From DATKWV01 sp035529405 (GTDB lineage: Bacteria > Planctomycetota > Phycisphaerae > Sedimentisphaerales > Anaerobacaceae), in NCBI GenBank assembly GCA_035529405.1, contig DATKWV010000194.1, positions 1-10,821 of the forward strand: DNA of 10,821 nt. Reading direction: 5' to 3'. A program made the position numbers and the translations under genes. Positions within the stretch are counted from its first letter, which is position 1. Each line of letters begins with the position of its first letter. Of this stretch, positions 1 to 5,929 are shown piece after piece. A model generated the notes under the pieces. That model saw nothing but the letters and a program-made list of their open reading frames with translations, made no database searches and had not been told where the DNA came from.

Positions 1-179
1 CAAATTCTCAGCATTGTGCTTTTCGAGAAAGTCTCTATTACACAAGTACTTACGAAAAATGTTTTGCAAAACGAAATTTCCCAATTTCATAACCAATTGT
101 TATTATTCAACTTATAATGGGACAGTAGTGAAAGGAAGACCATTTTAAATTATGGTCTTATATAATTGGTAGGGGGGCA

Positions 180-404
180 TTGCAAGCCGTTGAAAAGAAT
201 CCGTGTAAAGAAAATATCGATGTACTTGTAAAGGGAGGTATTGACCACGCGCTTGTACGAAATGACGCGATATACCTTTTTCAAAAAATTTCAAAAGTTG
301 ATTGGCTCTGCACCGGTGACGATGACAGAAAAAGAATACCCTTTGAATCTGAGGAAAAAATCAGGAACTGGTGGAAGGAAAATAGGGAGAAATTTGATCA
401 TTAA
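180..404 (+). CDS. Short ORF, possible C-terminal remnant of a HEAT-repeat-like protein
   Basis: A 74-residue ORF beginning at a TTG. The G-run at 172-177 is only 2 nt from that TTG, too close for a normal ribosome site, and no ATG or GTG lies upstream in the frame. The frame stays open back to base 132, just after a TGA, so the ORF looks like the tail of something longer. The C-terminus (RNWWKENREKF, about residues 61-71) and the preceding LVRNDAIYLFQKIS segment resemble the last helices of HEAT-repeat proteins, which often end in a WW-E-N-K-F pattern. That is recalled family resemblance, not a search result. It lies in AT-rich DNA unlike the genes to its right. It may be a gene fragment or non-coding. 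Confidence 0.3.
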   Translation: MQAVEKNPCKENIDVLVKGGIDHALVRNDAIYLFQKISKVDWLCTGDDDRKRIPFESEEKIRNWWKENREKFDH

Positions 405-477
405 AATTCGTCGGTGAAGCGGCCATTCAAAGCCGCAACTAAATCGGGACAATGCATCTGTTCGGGAGGCAAATGAT

Positions 478-2223
478 ATGCAAAGACGCTCATTTCTCAA
501 ACTTGGCGCAAGTGCCTGCACCTCGGTACTGCTGGGCGGCGACTGGTCTGTCGCCAAAGAGCCCGGCGCGCCGCGCGACCGCTCGTTCATCGACCCCGCC
601 CTGCTGCAGTACAGGAACCAGAACCGCTCCACGGTGGTCTGTCAAAACGGGATTGTCTGCAGCAGCCAGCCGCTGGCCGCTATGGCTGGCGTGGATATTC
701 TAAAGGCCGGCGGCAACGCCGTTGACGCCGCGGTCTGTACCAATGCCGTGCTCAGCGTGGTTGAGCCGATGATGTGCGGGCCCGGCGGTGACCTTTTTGC
801 CATCGTTTGGATAGAAAAGGACAAAAAACTGTACGGACTGAACGCCAGCGGTCGTTCGCCTTATAACTGGAGTCTAACTGCGGCGGCCGAACTGGGGTTA
901 AAGGATATTCCGGTCTATAGTCCCCTTGCGTGGTCTGTGCCCGGGTGTATAAGCGGCTGGCAGGCGCTTTTAAGCAGGATGGGCCGTTTCAGTATGGCTA
1001 AGGTCCTCGAGCCGGCCATATCCTATGCACGCGAAGGTTTTCCTGTTTCACCGGTGATTGCCAGTTTCTGGAAATCATCGGTGGACCCCAAAAAATGGCC
1101 TAACTTAGCCAAAACTTTTGCACCCAACGGAAAACCCCCCGGCTTCGGCGAAATTTTCAAGAATCCCGATATGGCGGCCTTTTTCGAAACCATCGCAAAA
1201 GACGGTCCCGAAGCCTTTTACCAGGGCCAAATCGCCGAAAAAATCGTCAAATTTTCCAATGCCAACGGCGGCCGATTCTCTATGCGCGACTTCCGCGACC
1301 ATACCGCCGACTGGGTGGAACCTGTTTGCTCGAACTATCGAGGCTACGATGTATGGGAACTGCCGCCCAACGGCCAGGGCATCGCCACCCTGCAGATACT
1401 GAATATGCTCGAAAACTTCGATATACCTTCATTGGAACCCAACAGCGCAAAGCATCTGCATCTTTTCATAGAGGCCAAGAAATTAGCCTATGAAGACCGT
1501 GCGGTTTACTACGCGGATATGGACTTTGCCAAGGTCCCCTTACAAAAGCTTATCAGCACCGAATACGGCCGCCAGCGTGCCAAAATGATTAACCCTAAAC
1601 GCGCTGCCAAGAAGGTCGCCGCCGGAAGGCTGGTCGGAAATTCTGATACCACTTACCTGACCGCCGCCGACAAAGACGGGAACATGGTTTCACTTATCCA
1701 GAGCATTTTCCACGGCTGGGGCTCGCACCTTGTGCCGGACGGCCTGGGTTTTGCCCTGCAGAATCGCGGCCAGTTGTTTTCGCTGAACCCTGATGACCTT
1801 AACAAACTTCAGCCGCACAAAAGACCGTTCCACACAATTATTCCGGCCTTTGTCACCGAAAAAGGCAGGCCTGTGTTTTCGTTCGGCGTAACCGGCGGCG
1901 ATTTTCAGCCGCAGGGACAGGCCCAGGTATTGATGAATCTTATCGATTTCGGTATGTCGCCGCAACAGGCCGGCGAGCAGCCCCGAGTGGCTCATTTTGA
2001 AAGCTCAACACCGACCGGCCATAAAATGGTCGCAGCCGGCACGGTCGTGCTTGAAAGACACATCAGCGAATCTGTAAGAAAGAAACTGGCCGGTATGGGC
2101 CACAAAATAAGACCCGGAATAGCATCGTACGGCGGCTATCAGGGGATATTGCGCAAAGACAATCCGCTGTGTTATTTCGGCGGTTCCGACTCCCGGATGG
2201 ACGGCTGCGCGGCGGGCTACTGA
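478..2223 (+). CDS. ggt: Gamma-glutamyltranspeptidase / cephalosporin-acylase-family Ntn hydrolase, Tat-exported
   Basis: The 581-residue product is a full-length gamma-glutamyltransferase-family precursor. Such enzymes cleave the gamma-glutamyl bond of glutathione or related compounds, or transfer the group, outside the cytoplasm. The start is fixed by GGAGG at 465-469, 8 nt before the ATG. The N-terminus carries a twin-arginine signal (RRSFLK, residues 3-8) with a hydrophobic stretch to about 20 and a plausible cleavage after SVA (24-26). NASGR (122-126) matches the region whose Arg binds the gamma-glutamyl carboxylate in the E. coli enzyme. Thr391 in SDTTYLTAADKDGN is the expected autocleavage site and catalytic nucleophile, giving a small subunit of about 191 residues. 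GVTGGDFQPQGQAQ (470-483) and the C-terminal GGSDSRMDGCAAGY are typical of the family. The PQGQ-type motif leans toward the broader acylase-like branch, so the substrate is not certain. It stands alone and converges on larE with 15 nt between the stops. Confidence 0.93.
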   Translation: MQRRSFLKLGASACTSVLLGGDWSVAKEPGAPRDRSFIDPALLQYRNQNRSTVVCQNGIVCSSQPLAAMAGVDILKAGGNAVDAAVCTNAVLSVVEPMMCGPGGDLFAIVWIEKDKKLYGLNASGRSPYNWSLTAAAELGLKDIPVYSPLAWSVPGCISGWQALLSRMGRFSMAKVLEPAISYAREGFPVSPVIASFWKSSVDPKKWPNLAKTFAPNGKPPGFGEIFKNPDMAAFFETIAKDGPEAFYQGQIAEKIVKFSNANGGRFSMRDFRDHTADWVEPVCSNYRGYDVWELPPNGQGIATLQILNMLENFDIPSLEPNSAKHLHLFIEAKKLAYEDRAVYYADMDFAKVPLQKLISTEYGRQRAKMINPKRAAKKVAAGRLVGNSDTTYLTAADKDGNMVSLIQSIFHGWGSHLVPDGLGFALQNRGQLFSLNPDDLNKLQPHKRPFHTIIPAFVTEKGRPVFSFGVTGGDFQPQGQAQVLMNLIDFGMSPQQAGEQPRVAHFESSTPTGHKMVAAGTVVLERHISESVRKKLAGMGHKIRPGIASYGGYQGILRKDNPLCYFGGSDSRMDGCAAGY

Positions 2224-2238
2224 CGGCGTTTCTGCTGT

Positions 2239-3063
2239 TCATTGACGCCGACCCCGACCAAGAAGCTCGTTGAGCGAGCCGCTACGAAAGCCCTGCAGGT
2301 CAACGGTGACGTATTTGAAACCGAGCGACTTGATTTGAGCGATGATTTGCGAACGGGCCGGCTCGCTGGTAATTTTCTCAATATCTTTGGCGTGAACCTC
2401 TATTCGTGCTGTGGTATCGTGATGGCGGACACGAAATTCGACCAGACCTAATGTTTTGAGGAATTCTTCTGCCTGTTCAACCTGTTTGAGCCGTTCCTGG
2501 GTTATCTCCAGGCCGTAACAGATTCTCGATGCCAGGCATGGCGATGCCGGCATATCCGCGGTCGGCAGGTTCAACTGCCTGCTTAGTGTTCGGACATCTT
2601 CTTTTGTAAGGCCGGCCTGCGATAAAGGACACTGCACGTCGAAACTTTCAGCGGCTTTAGTACCCGGCCGATAGTCGCTGTTGTCGTCGACGTTGTGTCC
2701 GCAGATAACGCACTTGAAGTTGTTTTCCCTGGCCAGTTTGCTGAGAATCTCGAACAGGTGCCACTTGCAGTGGTAACAGCGTTCGCCGTCATTGGCCCGG
2801 TAGGCCGGGTCGGACATTTCATCCGGCAGTACTGTCCGCACCTGCACGCCTATATCTTTTGCGGTCTGGATTGCCTGTTTATACTGGCTTTGCGGCAGTG
2901 AAGGCCCCACGGCAATACACGGCAAAACATTGTCTTTGCCCAGCGTATCGACAGCCGTTTTCAAAAGAAAAGTGCTGTCAACGCCCCCTGAATACGCAAT
3001 AACCACCCTCTCCAGGCCAGACAGTATTGCCTTTAGTGATTGATATTTTTGCTTTGGAGTCAT
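2239..3063 (-). CDS. larE: LarE, ATP-dependent sacrificial sulfur transferase for nickel-pincer cofactor synthesis
   Basis: The 274-residue product is a PP-loop ATP pyrophosphatase of the LarE family. LarE adenylates the carboxylates of pyridinium-3,5-biscarboxylate mononucleotide, the LarB product, and donates sulfur to make the dithiolate that LarC loads with nickel. The cofactor then serves LarA enzymes in the cytoplasm. The PP-loop SGGVDST is at residues 25-31. Cys176 in SPCLASRICYG corresponds in motif and number to the sacrificial Cys176 of the Lactobacillus plantarum enzyme. Extra cysteines include a CYHC pair (96, 99) and C118/C121. Some LarE proteins carry a [4Fe-4S] cluster instead of sacrificing Cys176, but I cannot assign the type from sequence alone. 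The ATG at 3063 has no strong ribosome site and lies 14 nt after the preceding remnant's stop, so translation may be coupled. larB and larC are not in the window. A larA-family gene begins at 10256. Confidence 0.93.
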   Translation of the reverse strand: MTPKQKYQSLKAILSGLERVVIAYSGGVDSTFLLKTAVDTLGKDNVLPCIAVGPSLPQSQYKQAIQTAKDIGVQVRTVLPDEMSDPAYRANDGERCYHCKWHLFEILSKLARENNFKCVICGHNVDDNSDYRPGTKAAESFDVQCPLSQAGLTKEDVRTLSRQLNLPTADMPASPCLASRICYGLEITQERLKQVEQAEEFLKTLGLVEFRVRHHDTTARIEVHAKDIEKITSEPARSQIIAQIKSLGFKYVTVDLQGFRSGSLNELLGRGRRQ

Positions 3064-3077
3064 AAAGGTTCTTTTTA

Positions 3078-3212
3078 TTATTTACGCGAATCCGAAATTG
3101 CTTTTTCAAGCAGTTCACCCACTGTGAGTTTAACCGCCCAGCTTTTCAAATATACAAAATCTATCGCTGAAGCAAGCGTTTGTATAACTGCTATTTGCTC
3201 AAGATTATTCAT
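3078..3212 (-). pseudogene. Collapsed nucleotidyltransferase remnant (N- and C-termini fused)
   Basis: A 44-residue ORF whose ATG lies inside the end of the upstream small gene (8-nt overlap), an arrangement typical of a coupled gene pair. Its first 17 residues (MNNLEQIAVIQTLASAI) resemble the start of small bacterial nucleotidyltransferases, where a GGS-containing active site would normally follow. The remainder (DFVYLKSWAVKLTVGELLEKAI, about residues 18-39) resembles the extreme C-terminus of the same proteins, usually of the form LDLEYLRQWAxELxVxxLLxxAL. The catalytic core, normally more than 100 residues, is absent. The simplest reading is a large in-frame internal deletion. The family comparison is from memory, so a genuine small protein remains possible. 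The stop is 14 nt before larE. Confidence 0.55.
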
Positions 3213-3450
3213 TTTTTTGGGTTCCGTAAACTTTGTTGTAGAGGTCTTCGCCGAGATGTTGTTTTGCCCATAAGTGCCAGAGTTGTTTGTCTGCAGCGGC
3301 GGGGTTGAGCATACGAATGCCTGCCATTGCCAGCAATTGGCCGGTGCGGTAGGCATCGAAAATCAGTTCTATTTTCCTGGCCGGCGACATCCGGCGATAC
3401 AGCTCGAACTGTACCTGTCGTGCCTGGGGCGCTGTGTCGCTTATTGACAT
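3205..3450 (-). CDS. Small conserved-type protein, partner of a nucleotidyltransferase gene
   Basis: An 81-residue protein with a convincing start: AGAGG (bases 3458-3462 on the complementary strand) lies 7 nt before the ATG at 3450. The sequence contains RRMSPARKIELIFDAYRTG (about residues 19-37), then AGIRMLNP and a C-terminal AKQHLGEDLYNKVYG. It is predicted soluble and largely helical. This matches my recollection of a family of small proteins (RMSPxxK ... aGIRxxxP ... GExLYxxxYG) encoded immediately before a nucleotidyltransferase. Such pairs look like toxin-antitoxin or similar two-gene modules, but no function is assigned. Here the partner appears reduced to a 44-codon remnant that overlaps this gene by 8 nt. 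The gene starts 28 nt after tRNA-Thr and may share its promoter. Confidence 0.7.
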   Translation of the reverse strand: MSISDTAPQARQVQFELYRRMSPARKIELIFDAYRTGQLLAMAGIRMLNPAAADKQLWHLWAKQHLGEDLYNKVYGTQKNE

Positions 3451-3478
3451 AAAACCGCCTCTTTGAAAGTTCGGACAC

Positions 3479-3550
3479 AGCCGATGGTGGGAATCGGACC
3501 CACAACCCCAGCTTTACGAAAGCTGTGCTCTACCGTTGAGCTACATCGGC
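3479..3550 (-). tRNA. tRNA-Thr (anticodon CGT)
   Basis: The 72-nt cloverleaf folds completely. The 7-bp acceptor stem is GCCGATG/CATCGGC, the D-arm is GCTC-7 nt-GAGC, the anticodon stem is CAGCT/AGCTG around the loop TTCGTAA, the variable loop has 5 nt, and the T-arm is GTGGG-TCCGATT-CCCAC. The anticodon CGT (plus-strand bases 3516-3518) reads ACG, threonine. The G1-C72 and C2-G71 pairs agree with threonine identity. The discriminator is T and the following bases are GTG, so CCA is not encoded and must be added after transcription. No terminator is visible in the 28 nt between its 3' end and the next gene on the same strand. Confidence 0.95.
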
Positions 3551-3563
3551 ATTTACGTTGTTT

Positions 3564-3592
3564 ATAATAGCGAAGATTGTGTGGTTTGTAAA
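3564..3592 (-). promoter_or_regulatory. Sigma-70-type promoter for tRNA-Thr and probably the larE unit
   Basis: Read on the minus strand, TTTACA (3592-3587, 5 of 6 consensus) is followed by a 17-nt spacer and TATTAT (3569-3564, 5 of 6 consensus). Transcription would start near 3557, leaving a leader of about 7 nt before the tRNA 5' end at 3550. The spacing and position are what a tRNA promoter should have. Read-through would also transcribe the small protein gene, the nucleotidyltransferase remnant and larE, for which no separate promoter is evident. Confidence 0.7.
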
Positions 3593-3686
3593 CGGCGTTG
3601 GAAAATGCGGGATTGGTCGGGTCAATCAGCACCTGCGGCGAACGGCAATTCTGTGGGCACTTGTTTTGCGGTTTTGCAGGACTTCG

Positions 3687-3800
3687 AAATTGGGTTTGTT
3701 CGGGGTAGCTTTCGGGGCATAAGCAAGGCCGCTGGTTCTGATAATGCTTTGTTTTAACAGAGGTTACGTTCATTTGAGTATCCGGCAAATTGGGTTTGTT
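3687..3800. repeat. Dispersed KQTQF/QNKPN-type repeat, two copies 100 nt apart
   Basis: AAATTGGGTTTGTT occurs at 3687-3700 and again at 3787-3800, exactly 100 nt apart. Read on the minus strand it is AACAAACCCAATTT, which in one frame gives (E/K)QTQF and in another QNKPN. I recall many short hypothetical proteins carrying these strings in Planctomycetota assemblies. They are most likely translated repeat DNA rather than real proteins. Confidence 0.55.
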
Positions 3801-3812
3801 TTGCATAATCGG

Positions 3813-3855
3813 GGTAATGGTAAATGGTTAATTGGTTAAATGGTAATTGGTTAAC
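3813..3855. repeat. Tandem TGGTTAAT/TGGTAAT repeat, copy 1
   Basis: A run of 7-8-nt units: GGTAAT, TGGTAAA, TGGTTAAT, TGGTTAAA, TGGTAAT, TGGTTAAC. The last four units (3825-3855) match bases 5887-5917 at 29 of 31 positions, so this is a dispersed element and not only a local slippage product. Confidence 0.8.
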
Positions 3856-4057
3856 CGGCATTTTACATTCCGGGTTCATTTTTTGATGAGGTTCATTCAT
3901 TATGAGCTTTTTTGCGGCTAAGATGGCGTCATTCCTGGAACTGCTGTCGCTTTTTGTGCGTGTCCGGATGCTCCGGCCGGTGCCGGCGGCGTTGTTACCC
4001 CCAATCATAGGTGTATTATACCACATAATTTGTTAAATGTAAAGCAGAATCTTTTTG

Positions 4058-4092
4058 GATGCTTGATTCTTGATTCTGGATACTTGATGCTG
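4058..4092. repeat. Five tandem GATNCTT heptamers
   Basis: GATGCTT, GATTCTT, GATTCTG, GATACTT and GATGCTG follow one another without a gap over 35 nt. The array is too short, and has no spacers, to be CRISPR. It sits 6 nt before another TGGTAAT unit. Confidence 0.8.
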
Positions 4093-4098
4093 GCGAGA

Positions 4099-4113
4099 TG
4101 GTAATTGGTTAAA
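4099..4113. repeat. Short TGGTAAT-TGGTTAAA repeat, partial copy
   Basis: Two units of the same family as at 3813-3855 and 5887-5924. It lies about 40 nt beyond the stop of the truncated HNH-like gene at 4154, so repeat insertion nearby may have removed the rest of that gene. Confidence 0.6.
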
Positions 4114-4153
4114 GCCGGTGAGACAGCGGGTACGCGTATCTTACGGGATAAAC

Positions 4154-4360
4154 TCAATTCGAGGATTCGTCTTCGAGGGTATCAAGGCCCATAATGACAT
4201 CGTGCATAAAAACCCGTCTTCCGCTGGGTGTGTCATGGGCTGCATAGGTGATTCCTCGCTGCGGGTCGTAGTAGGCATACCAGTTGTAGTGGGACAACCA
4301 TTCGTAATCTTGGTCATCAACTTTTGCGAACTGGCCGTTACTTAGCGGTATCTCTTTCAT
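4154..4360 (-). pseudogene. Truncated HNH endonuclease-like gene (N-terminal part only)
   Basis: A 68-residue ORF starting MKEIPLSNGQFAKVDD. The opening KEIPL-G-ALVDD-DYEWL-WY pattern (residues 2-28) and the MHDVIMGL motif (52-59) match the N-terminal part of HNH-type homing-like endonucleases as I recall them. In those proteins the MH-IMGL motif is followed within about 20 residues by the catalytic DH-N-LDNR-NLR segment. Here the frame ends nine residues after the motif, and I see no HNH remnant in the following 60 nt in any minus frame, only repeat DNA. It is probably a nuclease inactivated by 3' deletion or repeat insertion. A weak AGAGG lies 12 nt before the ATG, longer than ideal. An in-frame extension to 4498 is possible but looks like non-coding sequence. 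Confidence 0.5.
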
Positions 4361-4398
4361 AATTCTGTCTTGCCTCTGGTATTGCTGCCGACCCGGAC

Positions 4399-4425
4399 CC
4401 GCAAGGATAAACCGGGGGCTTGCGG
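4399..4425. repeat. Inverted repeat in the pfp leader region
   Basis: CCGCAAG (4399-4405) and CTTGCGG (4419-4425) form a perfect 7-bp stem around a 13-nt loop. No T-run follows on either strand, so it is not a typical terminator. It could be another dispersed repeat or a structured leader element. Confidence 0.4.
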
Positions 4426-4546
4426 ATTGAAACGTTAACGCGCCGAGTAAATCGGCGGTTAAAACACCATTGCCTGTACAAAGGACAGACGCTGCCACCC
4501 GGCGTCCCTGTTTTGAGGTCGCAAATTGCGATTTTCTTTACAGCAA

Positions 4547-4575
4547 TTGACAATTGATTATTAAAATAGTAAATA
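4547..4575 (+). promoter_or_regulatory. Candidate promoter for the pfp operon
   Basis: A perfect TTGACA (4547-4552) is followed after 17 nt by TAAATA (4570-4575), which matches the -10 consensus poorly (3 of 6). The region is AT-rich, and TTGACA sits within CAATTGACAATTG, itself a repeat-like palindromic motif. Transcription would start near 4582, about 48 nt before the pfp start. The evidence is position and the -35 match only. Confidence 0.3.
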
Positions 4576-4629
4576 GTCGCTACGAAATAGTCAACCGCCA
4601 ATAATAGGCCGTAATGTGAGGTCATTGTG

Positions 4630-5901
4630 ATGCGTTCAAAACCAAACGCGGTTATAGCCCAGTCGGGCGGGCCTACGACCGTTATTAACGCCAGCGCCTG
4701 CGGCGTTATTCAGGAATCGCAGAAATCCGGCGGTATCGGCAGGATAATAGGCGCAACCAACGGTATCCTGGGCGTTCTGAAAGAAGATTTATTCGATATT
4801 TCGGCTGAAAGCGCCGACACTATCGAGGCCCTCAAATCCACACCCGCAGCAGCCATCGGCTCGTGCAGGTATAAACTCAAGTCTTTGCAGGAATCGAAGG
4901 CTGATTTCGAAAGAATACTCGATGTCTTCAAGGCCCACGATATTCGCTACTTCTTTTATGCAGGCGGCAATGACTCAATGGACACGGCCGACAAGGTCAA
5001 CAAGCTGGCGGCCGACAGCGGCTACGAGCTTGTCTGTATCGGCATACCCAAGACGGTGGATAACGACCTTGCTTATACGGACCACTGCCCCGGCTACCCG
5101 AGTGTGGCCAAATATGTCGCCACCTGCGCAGCCGAGGCCGGACGCGATACCGAAGCCATTTATACCACCGACACCTGCACAATCCTGGAGGCCATGGGCA
5201 GAAACGCCGGCTGGATAGCGGCAGCCGCCGGTCTAGCCGCAAAGACGCCGCAGGACGCCCCGCACCTTATCTATATGCCGGAGGCAGCCTTTTCATTCGA
5301 TAAATTCGTGGCGGATGTTAAGCAGGTGTTCGAGGAATTAGGCAGGGTATTCATCGTGGCCGGTGAAGGACTCAAAGACGAAAAGGGAAATTACGTGACA
5401 GCCGATGCAGGCGCATTCAGCAAGGACAGCTTCGGGCATGTTCAGCTTGGCGGTGTCGCCGACATGCTCAAGGCCGTGATTGAAAAACAGGTCGGCATAA
5501 AGGCACGATGCAACAGGCTGGGCACAAACCAGCGAAGCGCGATGCATTTTGCGTCGCTGGTCGATGTCAACGAGGCTTACTTATGCGGCCAAATGGCGGT
5601 GCGGTACGCCCTGAAAGGCGAGAACGGCAAAATGGTGACGCTGATTCGCGAAAAAGGCCCGGAATACAAATGCACCACAGGCCTGGCTGAATTAAGGGAC
5701 GTTGCCAACGGCGAAAAGAAAGTGCCTCGGGAATATATAAACGACAGGGGCAATCATATAACCGATGCGATGCGCGACTATGTGCGGCCGCTGGTTCAGG
5801 GCCAGGCGCCCATTAGAATCGGCCGGGACGGTCTGCCTGAGTTTATGAGGTTCCGGCGTAAACCGCTTGAAAAGAAACTGCCGTGCTGGTTAATTGGTTA
5901 A
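4630..5901 (+). CDS. pfp: Pyrophosphate-dependent 6-phosphofructokinase
   Basis: The 423-residue product belongs to the phosphofructokinase family and is predicted to phosphorylate fructose 6-phosphate reversibly with PPi. Visible motifs are QSGGPTTVINA (11-21), GGNDS (112-116), PKTVDND (140-146) and MGRNAGW (189-195). Two positions point to PPi rather than ATP: Asp115, where ATP enzymes have Gly in GGDGS, and Lys141, where ATP enzymes have Gly in PGTIDND. Asn114 replaces the usual Asp, as in one branch of PPi enzymes I recall. The ATG at 4630 is preferred because GAGG (4618-4621) lies 8 nt before it. A GTG at 4627 would leave only 5 nt. The last four codons and the stop (TGG TTA ATT GGT TAA) lie inside a dispersed repeat, so the native C-terminus may have been replaced. 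It is the first gene of the plus-strand run, followed by a 104-nt spacer. Confidence 0.9.
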   Translation: MRSKPNAVIAQSGGPTTVINASACGVIQESQKSGGIGRIIGATNGILGVLKEDLFDISAESADTIEALKSTPAAAIGSCRYKLKSLQESKADFERILDVFKAHDIRYFFYAGGNDSMDTADKVNKLAADSGYELVCIGIPKTVDNDLAYTDHCPGYPSVAKYVATCAAEAGRDTEAIYTTDTCTILEAMGRNAGWIAAAAGLAAKTPQDAPHLIYMPEAAFSFDKFVADVKQVFEELGRVFIVAGEGLKDEKGNYVTADAGAFSKDSFGHVQLGGVADMLKAVIEKQVGIKARCNRLGTNQRSAMHFASLVDVNEAYLCGQMAVRYALKGENGKMVTLIREKGPEYKCTTGLAELRDVANGEKKVPREYINDRGNHITDAMRDYVRPLVQGQAPIRIGRDGLPEFMRFRRKPLEKKLPCWLIG

Positions 5902-5924
5902 ATGGTAACTGGTTAAATGGGTAG
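5887..5924. repeat. Tandem TGGTTAAT repeat overlapping the 3' end of pfp
   Basis: The units are TGGTTAAT, TGGTTAAA, TGGTAAC, TGGTTAAA and TGGGTAG. Bases 5887-5917 match 3825-3855 at 29 of 31 positions. The first two units supply the final codons (Trp-Leu-Ile-Gly) and stop codon of pfp. Confidence 0.8.
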
Positions 5925-5929
5925 TTGTC

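Larger units (their letters stand above)
3551..4153. other. About 600 nt gene-poor, repeat-rich spacer
   Basis: No convincing gene lies here. ORFs of about 70-120 codons on either strand have no ribosome site and mostly translate the repeats. The stretch contains the tRNA promoter, two copies of AAATTGGGTTTGTT exactly 100 nt apart, a run of TGGTTAAT-type units, five tandem GATNCTT heptamers and a further short TGGTAAT unit. Bases 3860-4057 between the repeat runs show no structure I can name. The combination resembles the short interspersed repeats that I recall filling intergenic DNA in Phycisphaerae. Confidence 0.7.

Noticed and set aside
1..117. Open frame from the window edge to a TAA at 115-117
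   Set aside because: The 38-residue translation shows no recognisable motif and is in AT-rich sequence; nothing supports it as the end of a real gene.
113..118. TATAAT resembling a -10 box upstream of the first short ORF
   Set aside because: No -35 element at 15-19 nt; the nearest candidate, TTGTTA (97-102), is only 10 nt away, and the surrounding DNA is simply AT-rich.
419..436. GCGGC-8 nt-GCCGC hairpin between the first ORF and ggt
   Set aside because: Only a 5-bp stem and no T-run follows, so it does not qualify as an intrinsic terminator.
487..520. Possible lipobox (ASAC) in the ggt signal peptide
   Set aside because: The residue at -3 is Ala rather than Leu, and the Cys at position 14 is too close to the N-terminus; a Tat signal with SVA cleavage fits better.
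2224..2250. CGGCGT/ACGCCG stem between the convergent ggt and larE stops
   Set aside because: A 6-bp stem with a 15-nt loop and no T-run on either strand, partly inside larE; too weak to call a bidirectional terminator.
3754..4026. Minus-strand 90-codon ORF with KQTQF-like residues
   Set aside because: No ribosome site, crosses two repeat families, and the recognisable strings are translations of repeat DNA.
4058..4092. Heptamer array as a possible CRISPR array
   Set aside because: Units are 7 nt, contiguous and without spacers, and no cas genes are present.
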